A stretch of DNA of 64,000 nucleotides from Acidobacteriaceae bacterium UBA1307 (GCA_002307235.1 DBTV01000040.1:44568-108567), one strand, 5' to 3'; positions 37,194-45,710 are shown, counted from the first letter of the stretch. Notes: generated from the letters alone by a model not told the origin. Translations and numbers: made by a program.

Positions 37194-37682
37194 ATGGCAG
37201 ATATCAAGAAGAAACTTCTCGAGCAAATTGAGGCTCTGGAGCACGAACTGGCTCACGAATTACCCGCCGAAATCAAAAAGGCTGCGTCTCTTGGCGACCT
37301 TTCTGAAAACGCCGAGTACCACATGGCCAAGCAGCGACAAGAGTTCGTCAACGCCCGGCTGGGTCAGTTCAAAAAGCGCATGGCTGAGCTGTCTCTGGTG
37401 AATCTGGCCAACATTCCCCGGGACAAGGCCGGATTCGGTTCGACGGTCGTCGTCTATGACACGACCAAGGACGAAGAGATCACCTATCAGCTCGTCATGA
37501 GCGAAGAGTCGGATGTAACCAAGGGGCTGATCTCGACCACCTCGCCGATCGGCCGCGGCATCGTCGGCAAGCGCGTCGGCGACATCGCCACCATCGTTAC
37601 GCCCAATGGCAAGCGCGAGCTGGAGATTCTCAAGCTGCGCACCATTCACGAAGACGAAAACGGTGTTCCCACCGTTCTCTAA
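37194..37682 (+). CDS. greA: Transcription elongation factor GreA
   Basis: 162 residues: N-terminal antiparallel coiled coil (about 1-75) with the conserved GDLSENAEYHMAKQRQ tip carrying acidic residues, and a C-terminal FKBP-like domain with SPIGRGIVGKRVGD and NGKRELEILKL. It rescues backtracked RNA polymerase by stimulating transcript cleavage. The ATG at 37194 opens the coiled coil. A CDP-alcohol phosphatidyltransferase gene follows after 24 bases and may be co-transcribed. Confidence 0.93.
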   Translation: MADIKKKLLEQIEALEHELAHELPAEIKKAASLGDLSENAEYHMAKQRQEFVNARLGQFKKRMAELSLVNLANIPRDKAGFGSTVVVYDTTKDEEITYQLVMSEESDVTKGLISTTSPIGRGIVGKRVGDIATIVTPNGKRELEILKLRTIHEDENGVPTVL

Positions 37683-37706
37683 CAGAACTCGAGAAGGACG
37701 AAAGAA

Positions 37707-38336
37707 ATGATCACCTGGACCAGCGCCTTTGGCCGCGCCTGCGGCTGGCTGCTTGACCGCATCGTGCACGGACTGGCGCTGACGCGCATCTCGCCGAACG
37801 CGCTGACTTTTATCGGGCTGGTCATCAACATCGTGGCGGCCTTCTTCTTTGGCCATGCCAACGCCGCCAACGCTGACCGCATGTTCCTCTATGCCGGACT
37901 GGTGATCTTTGGCGCGGGCCTGTTCGACATGGTCGATGGCCGCGTGGCGCGTCGCACCGGACAGGTCACCGTCTTCGGCTCCTTCTTTGATTCGGTCATC
38001 GACCGCTACTCCGACGTGGTGCTGTTTTTTGGCGTGCTGGTCTACTACGGCCGCATCAACCGCTTCCGCTACGTGGTGCTGACGGCCTTCGTCATGGTCA
38101 CCTCGCTGATGGTCAGCTATACGCGCGCCCGCGCCGAGGCGCTGATCGGCAAGTGCAAGGTCGGCTTTCTTGAGCGGCCCGAGCGCATCGTGCTGGTCAT
38201 TATCGGCGCCGTCTTCAACCACTGGGGCGCCATGGCTCCCGTGCTCTGGGTGCTGGCGGTTCTGTCGACGATCACCGTCGCCCACCGCATCGTCTACACC
38301 TACCAGAAGACCAAGCATCTTGCGCCCATCGGGTAA
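37707..38336 (+). CDS. CDP-alcohol phosphatidyltransferase family membrane protein
   Basis: 209 residues with about six helices. It has the complete CDP-OH-P motif DX2DGX2ARX8GX3DX3D: DMVDGRVARRTGQ followed by FGSFFDSVIDR. The enzyme should join a CDP-diacylglycerol (or similar) to an alcohol such as glycerol phosphate or inositol phosphate at the cytoplasmic membrane. The acceptor is not known from sequence. It starts at ATG 37707 with AGAAGGA upstream, and ends before a strong terminator. Confidence 0.88.
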   Translation: MITWTSAFGRACGWLLDRIVHGLALTRISPNALTFIGLVINIVAAFFFGHANAANADRMFLYAGLVIFGAGLFDMVDGRVARRTGQVTVFGSFFDSVIDRYSDVVLFFGVLVYYGRINRFRYVVLTAFVMVTSLMVSYTRARAEALIGKCKVGFLERPERIVLVIIGAVFNHWGAMAPVLWVLAVLSTITVAHRIVYTYQKTKHLAPIG

Positions 38337-38358
38337 CTCCGGCGCAAGGCAGAGTCCA

Positions 38359-38395
38359 ACAGAAAAGCCGCGCACTGTGCGCGGCTTTTCTTGCG
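38359..38395 (+). terminator. Terminator of the phosphatidyltransferase gene, copy 1
   Basis: Perfect 12-bp stem AAAAGCCGCGCA (38362-38373) / TGCGCGGCTTTT (38377-38388) with a CTG loop. The 37-nt block is repeated identically at 38611-38647. Confidence 0.8.
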
Positions 38396-38414
38396 TATTG
38401 ATCGCAAAATGATG

Positions 38415-38584
38415 TTTTGAAAGGGCACGGATTCATCCGTGCCACATCTGCCAGGAAAAAGAATGGGCTTCAGCCCCTGGGGAGCGATTTTCGGCGGAAA
38501 ACAAGCCAGAAACATCCCTCAGCGCCTAAAGGCGAAATCTCTTTGTCCCTCTTTTGGCCCGGCTGAAGCCGGCCCCTTTCAAAA
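38415..38584. repeat. R3 element: clustered mini-hairpins within terminal inverted repeats
   Basis: TTTTGAAAGGGC (38415-38426) and GCCCCTTTCAAAA (38572-38584) form near-perfect ends. Inside are GGCACGGA-TTCA-TCCGTGCC, GGGCTTCAGCCC (38465), CGCCTAAAGGCG (38523) and CCGGCTGAAGCCGG (38559). No coding frame is convincing. It resembles a small non-autonomous palindromic element. Confidence 0.55.
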
Positions 38585-38610
38585 CGGTGCAGATCGGGTT
38601 TGTCCGCAGT

Positions 38611-38647
38611 CAGAAAAGCCGCGCACTGTGCGCGGCTTTTCTTGCGT
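38611..38647 (-). terminator. Terminator copy 2, serving the flavin reductase-like gene
   Basis: Identical to the 37-nt block at 38359-38395. Here it ends the minus-strand gene that stops at 38666. Together the two copies flank the R3 element. Confidence 0.75.
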
Positions 38648-38665
38648 TTCAGGGAAAAAGAAAAA

Positions 38666-39298
38666 TTACTTCTGCTTCCACTCCTCATAGCTGACGCGAT
38701 CCATTCTGAAGAAGGCATCGCGGGTGCGCACGTAGTTGCCGAGCCCGTTCATGCGGCCAATCGCGTGCAACTCCTCGGCCTTCACATAAGGGCCCGCCGG
38801 ATCGATATAGCGGTCTTCCACAAAGATCGCCGCCACGCGGCCGATGATGATCTGCGCATGGCCCAACTCCAGCGTCGTATGCTGCCGGCACTCGAGCGCG
38901 GCATGCGCCTGGGCAATGCGCGGCACCTTCACCAACTGCGAGGGCACGGTCTTGAGACCCGCCGCCTCCAACTCGCTTTCGCCATGCGGAAAATCCGCCG
39001 CGCACAGGTTCATCGCCTCGGCCAGATCTTCGGTGACCACGTTGATGACGAACTCGCCGGTGCGACGAATGTTCTCGGCCGTATCCTTCGACACAAAAGC
39101 CTCGCCCGTGCGGTTGGCCACACCCACGCCCACCAGCGGCGGATCGATGCACAGATAGTTATAAGCACTGAAAGGAGCGGCATTCAGCCGTCCATCCTCA
39201 TCCTGCGTGGTGATCAGCGCAATCGGACGCGGTGCCACCAGTCCGGTCAGCAGTTTGTAGGCGTGGCTTGAGGGCAAAGCTTCCAGATCGAATTGCAT
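38666..39298 (-). CDS. Flavin reductase-like FMN-binding protein
   Basis: 210 residues of the flavin reductase-like split-barrel type: YKLLTGLVAPRPIALITT at the start, then LNAAPFSAYNYLCIDPPLVGVGV and EFVINVVTEDLAEAMN. Family members bind FMN and reduce flavins or decarboxylate or oxidise small substrates; the partner is unknown. It is preceded by GGAGG at a good distance from ATG 39298. It shares no operon with the thioredoxin-like gene upstream, from which a terminator hairpin separates it. Confidence 0.87.
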   Translation of the reverse strand: MQFDLEALPSSHAYKLLTGLVAPRPIALITTQDEDGRLNAAPFSAYNYLCIDPPLVGVGVANRTGEAFVSKDTAENIRRTGEFVINVVTEDLAEAMNLCAADFPHGESELEAAGLKTVPSQLVKVPRIAQAHAALECRQHTTLELGHAQIIIGRVAAIFVEDRYIDPAGPYVKAEELHAIGRMNGLGNYVRTRDAFFRMDRVSYEEWKQK

Positions 39299-39342
39299 GA
39301 GGGCAACCTCCAGAACATCCGTTTGATGCTACACCAATAACA

Positions 39343-39376
39343 AAGCGCCCCACCCGGCATTCCGGGCAGAGCGCTT
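39343..39376 (-). terminator. Terminator of the thioredoxin-like gene
   Basis: AAGCGC/GCGCTT outer stem (39343-39348, 39371-39376) and CCCGG/CCGGG inner stem (39353-39357, 39362-39366) around CATT. The minus strand continues with TTTGTT. Confidence 0.55.
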
Positions 39377-39397
39377 GCAGGCTTGATCGCAATCCGC

Positions 39398-39880
39398 TTA
39401 CCGCGCGGCCGCGGTGCGACCCGGCTTCCACTGCGCCAGAAACGCCGAGACCGAGGAGACCTGCATGGTGCGCATCGACTCGAACTCGCCGCCCTTCTGG
39501 CTATAGAGCAGCTTGCCATGCGCGTCGGCCACCGCCAGCGCGGGCACGCCCTTCTTCAGTGGAATCCCGTAGCGCTCGGCGATGTCCAGATTCTGATCCA
39601 TGTGGCCGATGTTGACGTGCACCAGCACAAAGCCCGCCTTGAGCGCCGGAAGATTCGACGGATCGTGCAGATAGATGTCGAGCACGCGGCAGTCCGGGCA
39701 CCAGTTGCCGCCAAAGTCGAGCAGCACGCGCTTGTGCGTCGCCGCGGCCTGCTTCAGCGCGGCGGCCAGGTCGGCATGCGCCTGCGAGGGGTCGGGATAA
39801 ATATCGCGCGGCGCGCCGAAAGCTGTTCCGGCGACCACCATCGTCAGCAACGTCAGAAAAATATATTTGGCAAATCGCAT
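39398..39880 (-). CDS. Periplasmic thioredoxin-like protein
   Basis: 160 residues with a signal peptide (MRFAKYIFLTLLTMVVAGTAFG) and a thioredoxin fold with the redox pair in NWCPDCRVLD. The cis-proline loop is KGVPALAV. It likely reduces or oxidises disulphides in the periplasm, for instance during cytochrome c or envelope-protein maturation; that is inferred from family and location. ATG 39880 has GGAG nine bases upstream. The gene diverges from the unknown gene at 39996. Confidence 0.88.
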   Translation of the reverse strand: MRFAKYIFLTLLTMVVAGTAFGAPRDIYPDPSQAHADLAAALKQAAATHKRVLLDFGGNWCPDCRVLDIYLHDPSNLPALKAGFVLVHVNIGHMDQNLDIAERYGIPLKKGVPALAVADAHGKLLYSQKGGEFESMRTMQVSSVSAFLAQWKPGRTAAAR

Positions 39881-39995
39881 AGGGGAAAACTCCTCCATCT
39901 TCAGTCTGCCATACCCGTCCAGCGCCTGCGACGGCCCCCGTGTGCTTTTGGCATCTATACAGAGCCGGGGGGGCAACCTATACTCTTGAATCTGC

Positions 39996-40442
39996 ATGGA
40001 TCACGTCGAACAAATTCGCTCGCGGCTGGCCTCGACCCGTTTTCCGGATCTCGCCGCCATGATGGAAGGCTACGCGCGCGCCGCCGTGGAACGGGCGCGA
40101 CTCGACTACGCGTTGCGGCTCGACTACAGCGCCGAGTCCATCGACGCCCTCGACGACGCCGTCACCCGCGCCAGTGACACCCCGGAGATGAATCTGGACT
40201 TCGAGGTCCGGCTCTGGGGCAGCTATCTGGGCGAGCTTCTGCGCCGCCGCTACGCCGGCCTGTGGGAGATGACCCAGTACCCGGGTGGCCTGGCCGCCGT
40301 GCCCGCCATCGAGGTACGTGGCTCCAAGCTCTTTCCGCTCATGAAGATCTTCCGCCGCCTCACCGACAGCAATGAGGACGATCTGCGCAGTTTCTATGAG
40401 ATGGTCACCGGCCGGCTCGGCAGCCCGGCGCGCGTCAATTAG
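39996..40442 (+). CDS. Unknown soluble protein
   Basis: 148 residues, no signal or membrane segment, acidic-to-neutral, mainly helical. It has an N-terminal EQIRSRLASTRFPDLAAMME helix and a central FEVRLWGSYLGELLRRRYAGLWEMTQYP block that looks like a conserved core, with VPAIEVRGSKLFPLMKIFRR after it. I do not recognise the family. A TATACT at about 39979-39984 may be the -10 box, 12 bases before the start. tatA follows 91 bases later on the same strand. Confidence 0.65.
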   Translation: MDHVEQIRSRLASTRFPDLAAMMEGYARAAVERARLDYALRLDYSAESIDALDDAVTRASDTPEMNLDFEVRLWGSYLGELLRRRYAGLWEMTQYPGGLAAVPAIEVRGSKLFPLMKIFRRLTDSNEDDLRSFYEMVTGRLGSPARVN

Positions 40443-40533
40443 CAGAATTACCGCAAACCGCGCCCGTCTCCTGTGCTTTGTGAGATAATTTTTGCGTACG
40501 CGCGAGCTCTTGCCGCGCACGGAGGCATTCACA

Positions 40534-40767
40534 ATGGACCTGTTTCAGCCGACGCATCTTATCGTCATAGCGGTTGTCCTGCTTGTTCTCTTCGGTGGCC
40601 GCAAGCTGCCCGAGCTCGGCAAAGGACTCGGCGAAGGTCTGCGGGGATTCCGCGAAGGCATTAAGGGTGAGCCCACGCCGCCGGCACAGCCCGTCCAGCA
40701 GCAGGCCGCTGCCCCGGCACAGCCCGCCGCCGCTCCCACCACGACGACCGAAACCAAGCAGAGCTAG
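40534..40767 (+). CDS. tatA: Twin-arginine translocase subunit TatA/TatE
   Basis: 77 residues: one N-terminal membrane helix (about 6-22, THLIVIAVVLLVLFGG), the conserved hinge FGGRKLPELGKGLGEGLRGFREG amphipathic helix (as FGGRKLPELGKG, then LRGFREGIKG), and a Gln/Ala/Pro-rich tail. It forms the pore-forming part of the Tat system that exports folded proteins. ATG 40534 has GGAGG eight bases upstream. tatB/tatC are not in the window. Confidence 0.93.
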   Translation: MDLFQPTHLIVIAVVLLVLFGGRKLPELGKGLGEGLRGFREGIKGEPTPPAQPVQQQAAAPAQPAAAPTTTTETKQS

Positions 40768-40788
40768 TTCCGGCGCCAAAGATACAAC

Positions 40789-40813
40789 AAGGCCCGCGCC
40801 TCGCGCGGGCCTT
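40789..40813 (+). terminator. Terminator of tatA
   Basis: AAGGCCCGCGC (40789-40799) pairs with GCGCGGGCCTT (40803-40813) around a CTC loop. A further R2-like stretch (TTCCCTTGGTTCCCTGCC) follows and reaches the stop codon of the converging EamA gene. Confidence 0.75.
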
Positions 40814-40836
40814 TGTGCGTTCCCTTGGTTCCCTGC

Positions 40837-41673
40837 CTACCAACTCAACAGCGCCACCGCCGCCAGCGCCAGCACCATGCCCGCGATCTGCCGCCCGGTG
40901 GGCCGCTCGCGCAGCGCCACCGCCGCCAGCAGAATCGTCACCGCCGGGTACAACGCGCCGAGCATGGCGGCAATGTCCAACCGTCCCAGCTTCGTTGCGC
41001 AGATGTAGAGCACATTCCCGAGGGAGTCGAGCAGGCCTGCCGCAACACCCAGCGCCCAGAATCCGCGCCACGACTGCACCTTGATCGGTGCAATCAACAA
41101 TGCCAGCAGCATCGCCACCACGCCCGCCCCACGCGCCGAGGTCATGATCCAGATCAGCCCGCAACCGGCAGCCCATTTGAACAGGATCAGTTGCAGCCCG
41201 AAGCCGCAACCGGCCACCGCGCCCAGCAGCAGAGCCCGCGTCGGCGTCCGCTCGCCAGCGCCGGTCGGCGTCCGCGTAATCAGCCAGATTGCCGCCAGCC
41301 CCACGCCCAGCCCTGCCAGCACCAGCGGCCCGGGAAGCCCGTCGCGCACCAGCGCGTAGGCCACCGGCAGCAAGGCCGTCAGCAGCCCCGCCAGAGCCGC
41401 CGTCAGCCCCATGGCGCCCATCGCCAGCGCGCGATAGAACAGCATCAGCGACAGCGAACCCTCGAAGCCTCCGGCCACGGCAAACCATAGCGCCCGGTCA
41501 TGCGGCATCCCCTGGCCCGTCAGCAGCAGAAACCCCACCAGCAACAGCAGCGACACAATCTGTCCGGCGGCAACCACCAATGGCGCCGGCGCGCGCCGCG
41601 ACCCCAGCCCGCCCAAAAAATCCGAGCCGCCCCAGCTCACCGCCGAGGCCAATCCAAAACCGGCCAGGTTCAT
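40837..41673 (-). CDS. EamA/DMT-family transporter
   Basis: 278 residues with ten predicted helices in two five-helix halves, each like an EamA domain; the second half ends with MLGALYPAVTILLAAVALRERPTGRQ, the usual closing motif. It is probably an exporter of small metabolites in the cytoplasmic membrane; the substrate is unknown. ATG 41673 has AGGGGG upstream; longer frames lack support. A VWA gene lies upstream on the same strand but a hairpin separates them. Confidence 0.85.
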   Translation of the reverse strand: MNLAGFGLASAVSWGGSDFLGGLGSRRAPAPLVVAAGQIVSLLLLVGFLLLTGQGMPHDRALWFAVAGGFEGSLSLMLFYRALAMGAMGLTAALAGLLTALLPVAYALVRDGLPGPLVLAGLGVGLAAIWLITRTPTGAGERTPTRALLLGAVAGCGFGLQLILFKWAAGCGLIWIMTSARGAGVVAMLLALLIAPIKVQSWRGFWALGVAAGLLDSLGNVLYICATKLGRLDIAAMLGALYPAVTILLAAVALRERPTGRQIAGMVLALAAVALLSW

Positions 41674-41731
41674 TGGACCCCCTGCCGGAAACTCACTGCA
41701 ATACCCACAAACAACTCCTTCAAAAACCGAA

Positions 41732-41760
41732 GGGCCGGCCCCCCGAAGGAGCACCGGCCC
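41732..41760 (-). terminator. Possible terminator of the VWA gene
   Basis: GGGCCGG (41732-41738) pairs with CCGGCCC (41754-41760) over a 15-nt loop; on the minus strand CTTCGGTTTTTG follows the stem. Confidence 0.5.
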
Positions 41761-41782
41761 ACAAACATGAAAACCAATCGGC

Positions 41783-43090
41783 CTACTTGTCCTGCGACGA
41801 CGGGTAGTAGCCCTGCTTGGTGATGACCTCGACATTCGGCCGCGCCGCCCGCACTTCGATCTTGCGGTAGCGGTCGTCATAGATCGACCGGTGCGTCACA
41901 TAGCCCAGCGTGTACTGCGCGCGCGCCTCTTCGGTGATCTTCGCATAGCTCTTCTCGATGCCGTTGGTGCCGCGCTGCGAGTCCAGATCGCCGCCGGTCG
42001 CCGCCGTGTACTTGAACAGGATGTTGTCGTACATCGTGAGCGGAATGTGCAGGCGGCTGACGTAGCCCTCGCCCCAGCGCGCCGAATCGCCCACCGCCGT
42101 CGCATACACGGCGATCTTGTTCGTCTGCAGGTAGCGGATCACCTCTTTGGTGCTCGCCTTCGAGCCGTATTCCTTGCCGTCGGAGACCACGTAGATGATC
42201 CGGCGACGATCCTTGGGCCGCGCGGAAAGCTCCTTGGCCGCGGACAGAATCGCGTCGTTCAGCGTGTGAATCTCCTTGGGGATCGTCATGAAGCTGTTGT
42301 TGCCCGCCGAGCGGCCCGGCTGCAGATTCGGGTCCACGCAGTCGCCGTTCTTGCGGATGTTGCAACCGGCAAACGGGCCACTGTTGGTCGGCACCTGCAT
42401 ATCGGTGCCAATGGCCTTGGCCAGCGCCAGCACCGCGGGCAAACGCTTGCCCTGCGCGCCGGTAAAGGTCGTCCATTCCTTCGAGCCGTTGCTGTAGGTA
42501 AACACCGCCGCCTCGTCAAACGGCGCCAGCGCACCCTGCACCGCGTCAAGCGAAGCGTTCACCTTGGCCATCACATCCGAGGTCAGGCTCTGGTCGATCA
42601 CAAACGCAATCGAGAGCGGAAACGGATCGACGGTGAAGACCCGCGTTGGCATATACGTGCCGTCTTCAAAGATGCGGAAGTCTTCCTTTTGCAGACCGGC
42701 GACCAGATTGCCCTTGGAGTCCTTCACCGTCACCGGAACCTGCACAAAGTTGACGTTGACGCTGAACTTGGCCACCGCCTCGACGCCTTCACCGGCGGCC
42801 GGCGTATCGATCTCTTCGGTCTTGGCCGGCGTAGCGGGCGGCTGCTGGGCCACCGGCGCTGCGGGCGCAAAGCTCGACGACGAGGTCGTGGGCGCGGGCG
42901 TGGTTGCCGCACCCGGTGCTGTCGTTCCCGCACCCGGCGTAATCGGACCGTTACCAGTCAACTTGGGAGCCTGTGGTGCCGGTGCGTCGGGCACTGCAGA
43001 TTGCGGCTCCTGCGCGCGCGCCGGCCGTGCCGGGTTCGCGCTCAAAGCCAGAAGCGATGTCAACGCCATGATCGAAAGAGCAGACTTCAC
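41783..43090 (-). CDS. Secreted VWFA-related acidobacterial protein
   Basis: 435 residues: signal peptide ending about RARA, a Pro/Ala-rich linker to residue 95, then a strand pair (NVNFVQVPVTVKDSKGNLV, LQKEDFRIFEDGT) characteristic of the acidobacterial VWFA-related domain. A von Willebrand A fold follows, with IAFVIDQSLTSDV in the metal-site position (usual DxSxS is reduced to DQSLT). The function is unknown, likely periplasmic or surface adhesion. GTG 43090 has GGGAGGA ten bases upstream; ATG 43069 is a possible alternative. The gene is divergent from another protein of the same family, 209 bases away. Confidence 0.85.
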   Translation of the reverse strand: MKSALSIMALTSLLALSANPARPARAQEPQSAVPDAPAPQAPKLTGNGPITPGAGTTAPGAATTPAPTTSSSSFAPAAPVAQQPPATPAKTEEIDTPAAGEGVEAVAKFSVNVNFVQVPVTVKDSKGNLVAGLQKEDFRIFEDGTYMPTRVFTVDPFPLSIAFVIDQSLTSDVMAKVNASLDAVQGALAPFDEAAVFTYSNGSKEWTTFTGAQGKRLPAVLALAKAIGTDMQVPTNSGPFAGCNIRKNGDCVDPNLQPGRSAGNNSFMTIPKEIHTLNDAILSAAKELSARPKDRRRIIYVVSDGKEYGSKASTKEVIRYLQTNKIAVYATAVGDSARWGEGYVSRLHIPLTMYDNILFKYTAATGGDLDSQRGTNGIEKSYAKITEEARAQYTLGYVTHRSIYDDRYRKIEVRAARPNVEVITKQGYYPSSQDK

Positions 43091-43299
43091 AGGATCTAGT
43101 TCCTCCCAAGCCGCAGCTACGCAAAAAATTGCGTTCAGGCAGACGAAATCGTCGCCGCGCCGCTGCACCTCACAGAGTATCAGACGCAGCAACGCACGGC
43201 TTGTTACGCTGTGAACAGAATCTGCCGGTACACGATCGTCGGCCCAATAACGTCTGAATGACCAGAATGCACCGTTTCGAACGGCTGGAAGGAACCTCC

Positions 43300-44322
43300 A
43301 TGCGCGCTTTTCTCATCTTCGCCCTGCTTCTGTGCGGTACGGCATCCTTCGCTCAACTGGCTCCCTCGCCCGACGCCCCGCCGGTCAGCAACGCCCCGGC
43401 CCAGCCCGAGGACGAGACCGCCGCGCCGCTCGTCAAGGTGCAGGTCAGCCTCGTCGACATCGTTTTTACCGTCAAGGACAAGTCCGGCGCCCTCGTTCCA
43501 CACCTGACCACGGGCGATTGCAAGGTTTACGAGGATAAGGTCGAGCAGCAACTGAAGAGTTTTGTCGCCGAGGCCAACCTGCCGCTGACCCTCGGCCTAG
43601 TCATCGACACCTCGTATAGCCAGAAGCAAGTCCTGCAAATGGAGCAGGATGCGGGAAGCCAGTTTCTCAACCGCGTGCTCCGCAAAAAGGATCAGGCCTT
43701 TCTGCTCTCGGTCGACGTCAATGTTGATCTCCTGCAGGATCTGACCAACGATCCGCGTCGGCTTTCGCGCGCGCTGAACTCGGCCAAGATCAACGCAGGG
43801 TTCAGCTTGGGGTCGGGTCCGGTGCCCACGCAGGGCGCCCCGCGCGGCACCGTGCTCTATGACGCCGTGTATTTGGCCGCCAATGAAAAGCTGGCGCAGG
43901 AGCAGGGCCGCAAAGCATTGATTCTTCTCACCGACGGCGAGGATCAGGGGAGCCGCACCAAACTTGCCGGCGCCCTCGAGGCCGCCCAGCGCTCGAACAC
44001 GATCGTCTATGTGATTCTGATCTCCGACGTTCAATCCTATTTGAATCAAGGGTTTGGCTACTCGGGATTTTCCGCCATGAAAAAACTGGCCGAAGAGAGT
44101 GGCGGGCGGGTCATCAACGTCGGCAACAACGGCAAAAAGCTCGCCGCGGCCTTTGACCAGATTGAGGACGAGCTGCGCACGCAATACGTAACTACTTATA
44201 CATCAACGAACAAGAAGCAGGACGGCGGCTTCCGCAAGATCGCGGTCGAGTGCAAGGGCGAGGGACTGAAGGTGATGACGCGGAAGGGCTATTACGCGCC
44301 ATCGGACGAATCGAATCAATGA
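43300..44322 (+). CDS. Secreted VWFA-related acidobacterial protein
   Basis: 340 residues: signal peptide (MRAFLIFALLLCGTASFAQ), family-typical VQVSLVDIVFTVKDKSGALV and GDCKVYEDKVEQQLKSF, then a VWA fold with LGLVIDTSYSQ at the metal site (DxSxS-like DTSYS), and ILLTDGEDQGS. The C-terminal YVTTYTSTNKKQDGGFRKIAVE and RKGYYAP close the domain as in its neighbour. Unknown role in the envelope. ATG 43300 follows AAGGA at good spacing. It is a divergent paralogue of the gene at 41783. Confidence 0.87.
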   Translation: MRAFLIFALLLCGTASFAQLAPSPDAPPVSNAPAQPEDETAAPLVKVQVSLVDIVFTVKDKSGALVPHLTTGDCKVYEDKVEQQLKSFVAEANLPLTLGLVIDTSYSQKQVLQMEQDAGSQFLNRVLRKKDQAFLLSVDVNVDLLQDLTNDPRRLSRALNSAKINAGFSLGSGPVPTQGAPRGTVLYDAVYLAANEKLAQEQGRKALILLTDGEDQGSRTKLAGALEAAQRSNTIVYVILISDVQSYLNQGFGYSGFSAMKKLAEESGGRVINVGNNGKKLAAAFDQIEDELRTQYVTTYTSTNKKQDGGFRKIAVECKGEGLKVMTRKGYYAPSDESNQ

Positions 44323-44629
44323 GATAGCTCTAATTTTCGGAATGCGGGGCAAACGCGTGTGCGCTGCCCTGCGCGGCGTTTTTGTGCATAAAAACGAGAC
44401 GTTATGGCTCAAATACAGACATAAATTAGGAGGATTTCATTACAAAAGGACCACGCTGTGCACAAAGTGTCCTATATCTGTACAGTCAATTACCCGGGTA
44501 CCCGGCTCTCGTAATCTGGCCAAAGGATTGCTTGATCGTTAATATCGGCACAGGTGGAAAATACTTTAGCCGGTTTCATAAAAATTTTTCATCTCCCTCG
44601 CGCATAAGTACCAAGGAGGCGTCCCCGTC
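44323..44629. promoter_or_regulatory. Intergenic region upstream of the 83-residue gene
   Basis: 307 bases, AT-rich for this genome between 44395 and 44600. It holds an imperfect dyad around 44450-44472 (GGACCAC...GTGTCC) and CCGGGTACCCGG at 44494-44505. No gene and no clear promoter boxes were found. Confidence 0.35.
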
Positions 44630-44881
44630 ATGATGACCAACTGTACAGCCAAAGATGGCTTTGAGATCAGTCCGCGATTCCGCCGCTCCGTCGAAGAGCG
44701 GATTGCGCGGCTTGAAAAGGATGCGACGACCGACGAGTCGTACATCGCTTTTTTGGACAATGACGACCATATCCGCCGGCATATGAAGCTGGTCGCCATT
44801 CAACGGGCCGAGGCTCTGCGCATGCGTCTGTTTCTGGACCGCTCGCGGACGCGTCTGCCCCGACCGCTGATCGAAATCTAA
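44630..44881 (+). CDS. Small unknown soluble protein
   Basis: 83 residues, rich in Arg, Glu and Asp, with no signal or membrane segment. RFRRSVEERIARLEKDATTDESYI suggests two helices, and HMKLVAIQRAEALRMRLFLDR a third. No family is recognised. AAGGAGG lies before ATG 44630 (the next codon is also ATG, 44633), and a strong terminator follows, so it is probably a real gene of its own. Confidence 0.6.
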   Translation: MMTNCTAKDGFEISPRFRRSVEERIARLEKDATTDESYIAFLDNDDHIRRHMKLVAIQRAEALRMRLFLDRSRTRLPRPLIEI

Positions 44882-44944
44882 TTTTTTCTGCTTCTGGCAG
44901 GGCTTTCTTCCCTCGTACACGCGCTGCCTACACATGCGAGATCA

Positions 44945-44976
44945 AAAAAAGGAACGCCTTCGGGCGTTCCTTTTTT
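44945..44976. terminator. Bidirectional terminator
   Basis: Perfect 14-bp stem AAAAAAGGAACGCC (44945-44958) / GGCGTTCCTTTTTT (44963-44976) with a TTCG tetraloop, between the converging 44630 and 44982 genes. Confidence 0.9.
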
Positions 44977-44981
44977 CATGT

Positions 44982-45710
44982 TTATTGCTGCGGCTCACGC
45001 GGACGCACTGGGCCACCGCGCGGCAGCATCAGCTCCGGGTTGCCCATCAGCTCAATCGTCGTGGCCTGGAAGCCATCCCCGGCGGCATGGCCTTCAACGC
45101 GCAGCAGGTCACCGACGGTAACGTCGGCGAGCGTCACCGGATCGCGGCGCTTGCGCAGGCTGGTATTGTCGTCGAGCAGCAGGGTGTAGCGAACGCCATC
45201 GGCCGAGCCAGTGAGCACGATCTTGAGTCCCTCGATGGAGACGACCTTGCCCATCAGCCAGGTTTTGCCGAAACCGGCCATCCGCTCGCGCATGGCACGG
45301 GCGCGAGCGGCATCGACCAGAACGATGGCGTTGGCCGAGGCGCTCTTCGACGCAATGTCGATGACGCCCATGACCGCAATATCGACGCCGGGGCTGATCG
45401 CCGAGGGCTGGATCGTCTCCGGTTGCGGCGGCGGCCCACCGGCCTGCTCGCTCTCGTGGCCCGGGCGGCTGCGTTCGTCGATGGCCTGCTTCAGAAAGCG
45501 CGTCCCGGAGCTATAGCGGACGGTGTAGGTTTGGCCGAGGTAGTTCTGGAGGGTGATGCTGCCGTCGGCGACGGCGGTGACGGTGCCCATCAGGCCCATG
45601 CCCGCGCCGCCAAAGCCGCCGCCACGCGGGCCGCGCGCCTGATCCTGCGCCAGAAGCGGCATGGTGGCACACAGCAGACAGAGCAGAAGTCGAAGCAAAC
45701 GATCTTTCAC
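44982..45710 (-). CDS. Secreted DUF5666-type protein
   Basis: 242 residues: GTG start with GGAGG six bases upstream, signal peptide (VKDRLLRLLLCLLCATMPLLAQ), a Gly-rich linker and then short OB-like beta repeats: MGTVTAVADGSITLQNY, then GKVVSIEGLKIVLTG and VTLADVTVGDLLRVEG, the pattern of DUF5666 proteins that carry tandem small beta-barrels. Function unknown; periplasmic or surface. It diverges from egtB, whose start lies 168 bases upstream. Confidence 0.72.
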   Translation of the reverse strand: MKDRLLRLLLCLLCATMPLLAQDQARGPRGGGFGGAGMGLMGTVTAVADGSITLQNYLGQTYTVRYSSGTRFLKQAIDERSRPGHESEQAGGPPPQPETIQPSAISPGVDIAVMGVIDIASKSASANAIVLVDAARARAMRERMAGFGKTWLMGKVVSIEGLKIVLTGSADGVRYTLLLDDNTSLRKRRDPVTLADVTVGDLLRVEGHAAGDGFQATTIELMGNPELMLPRGGPVRPREPQQ

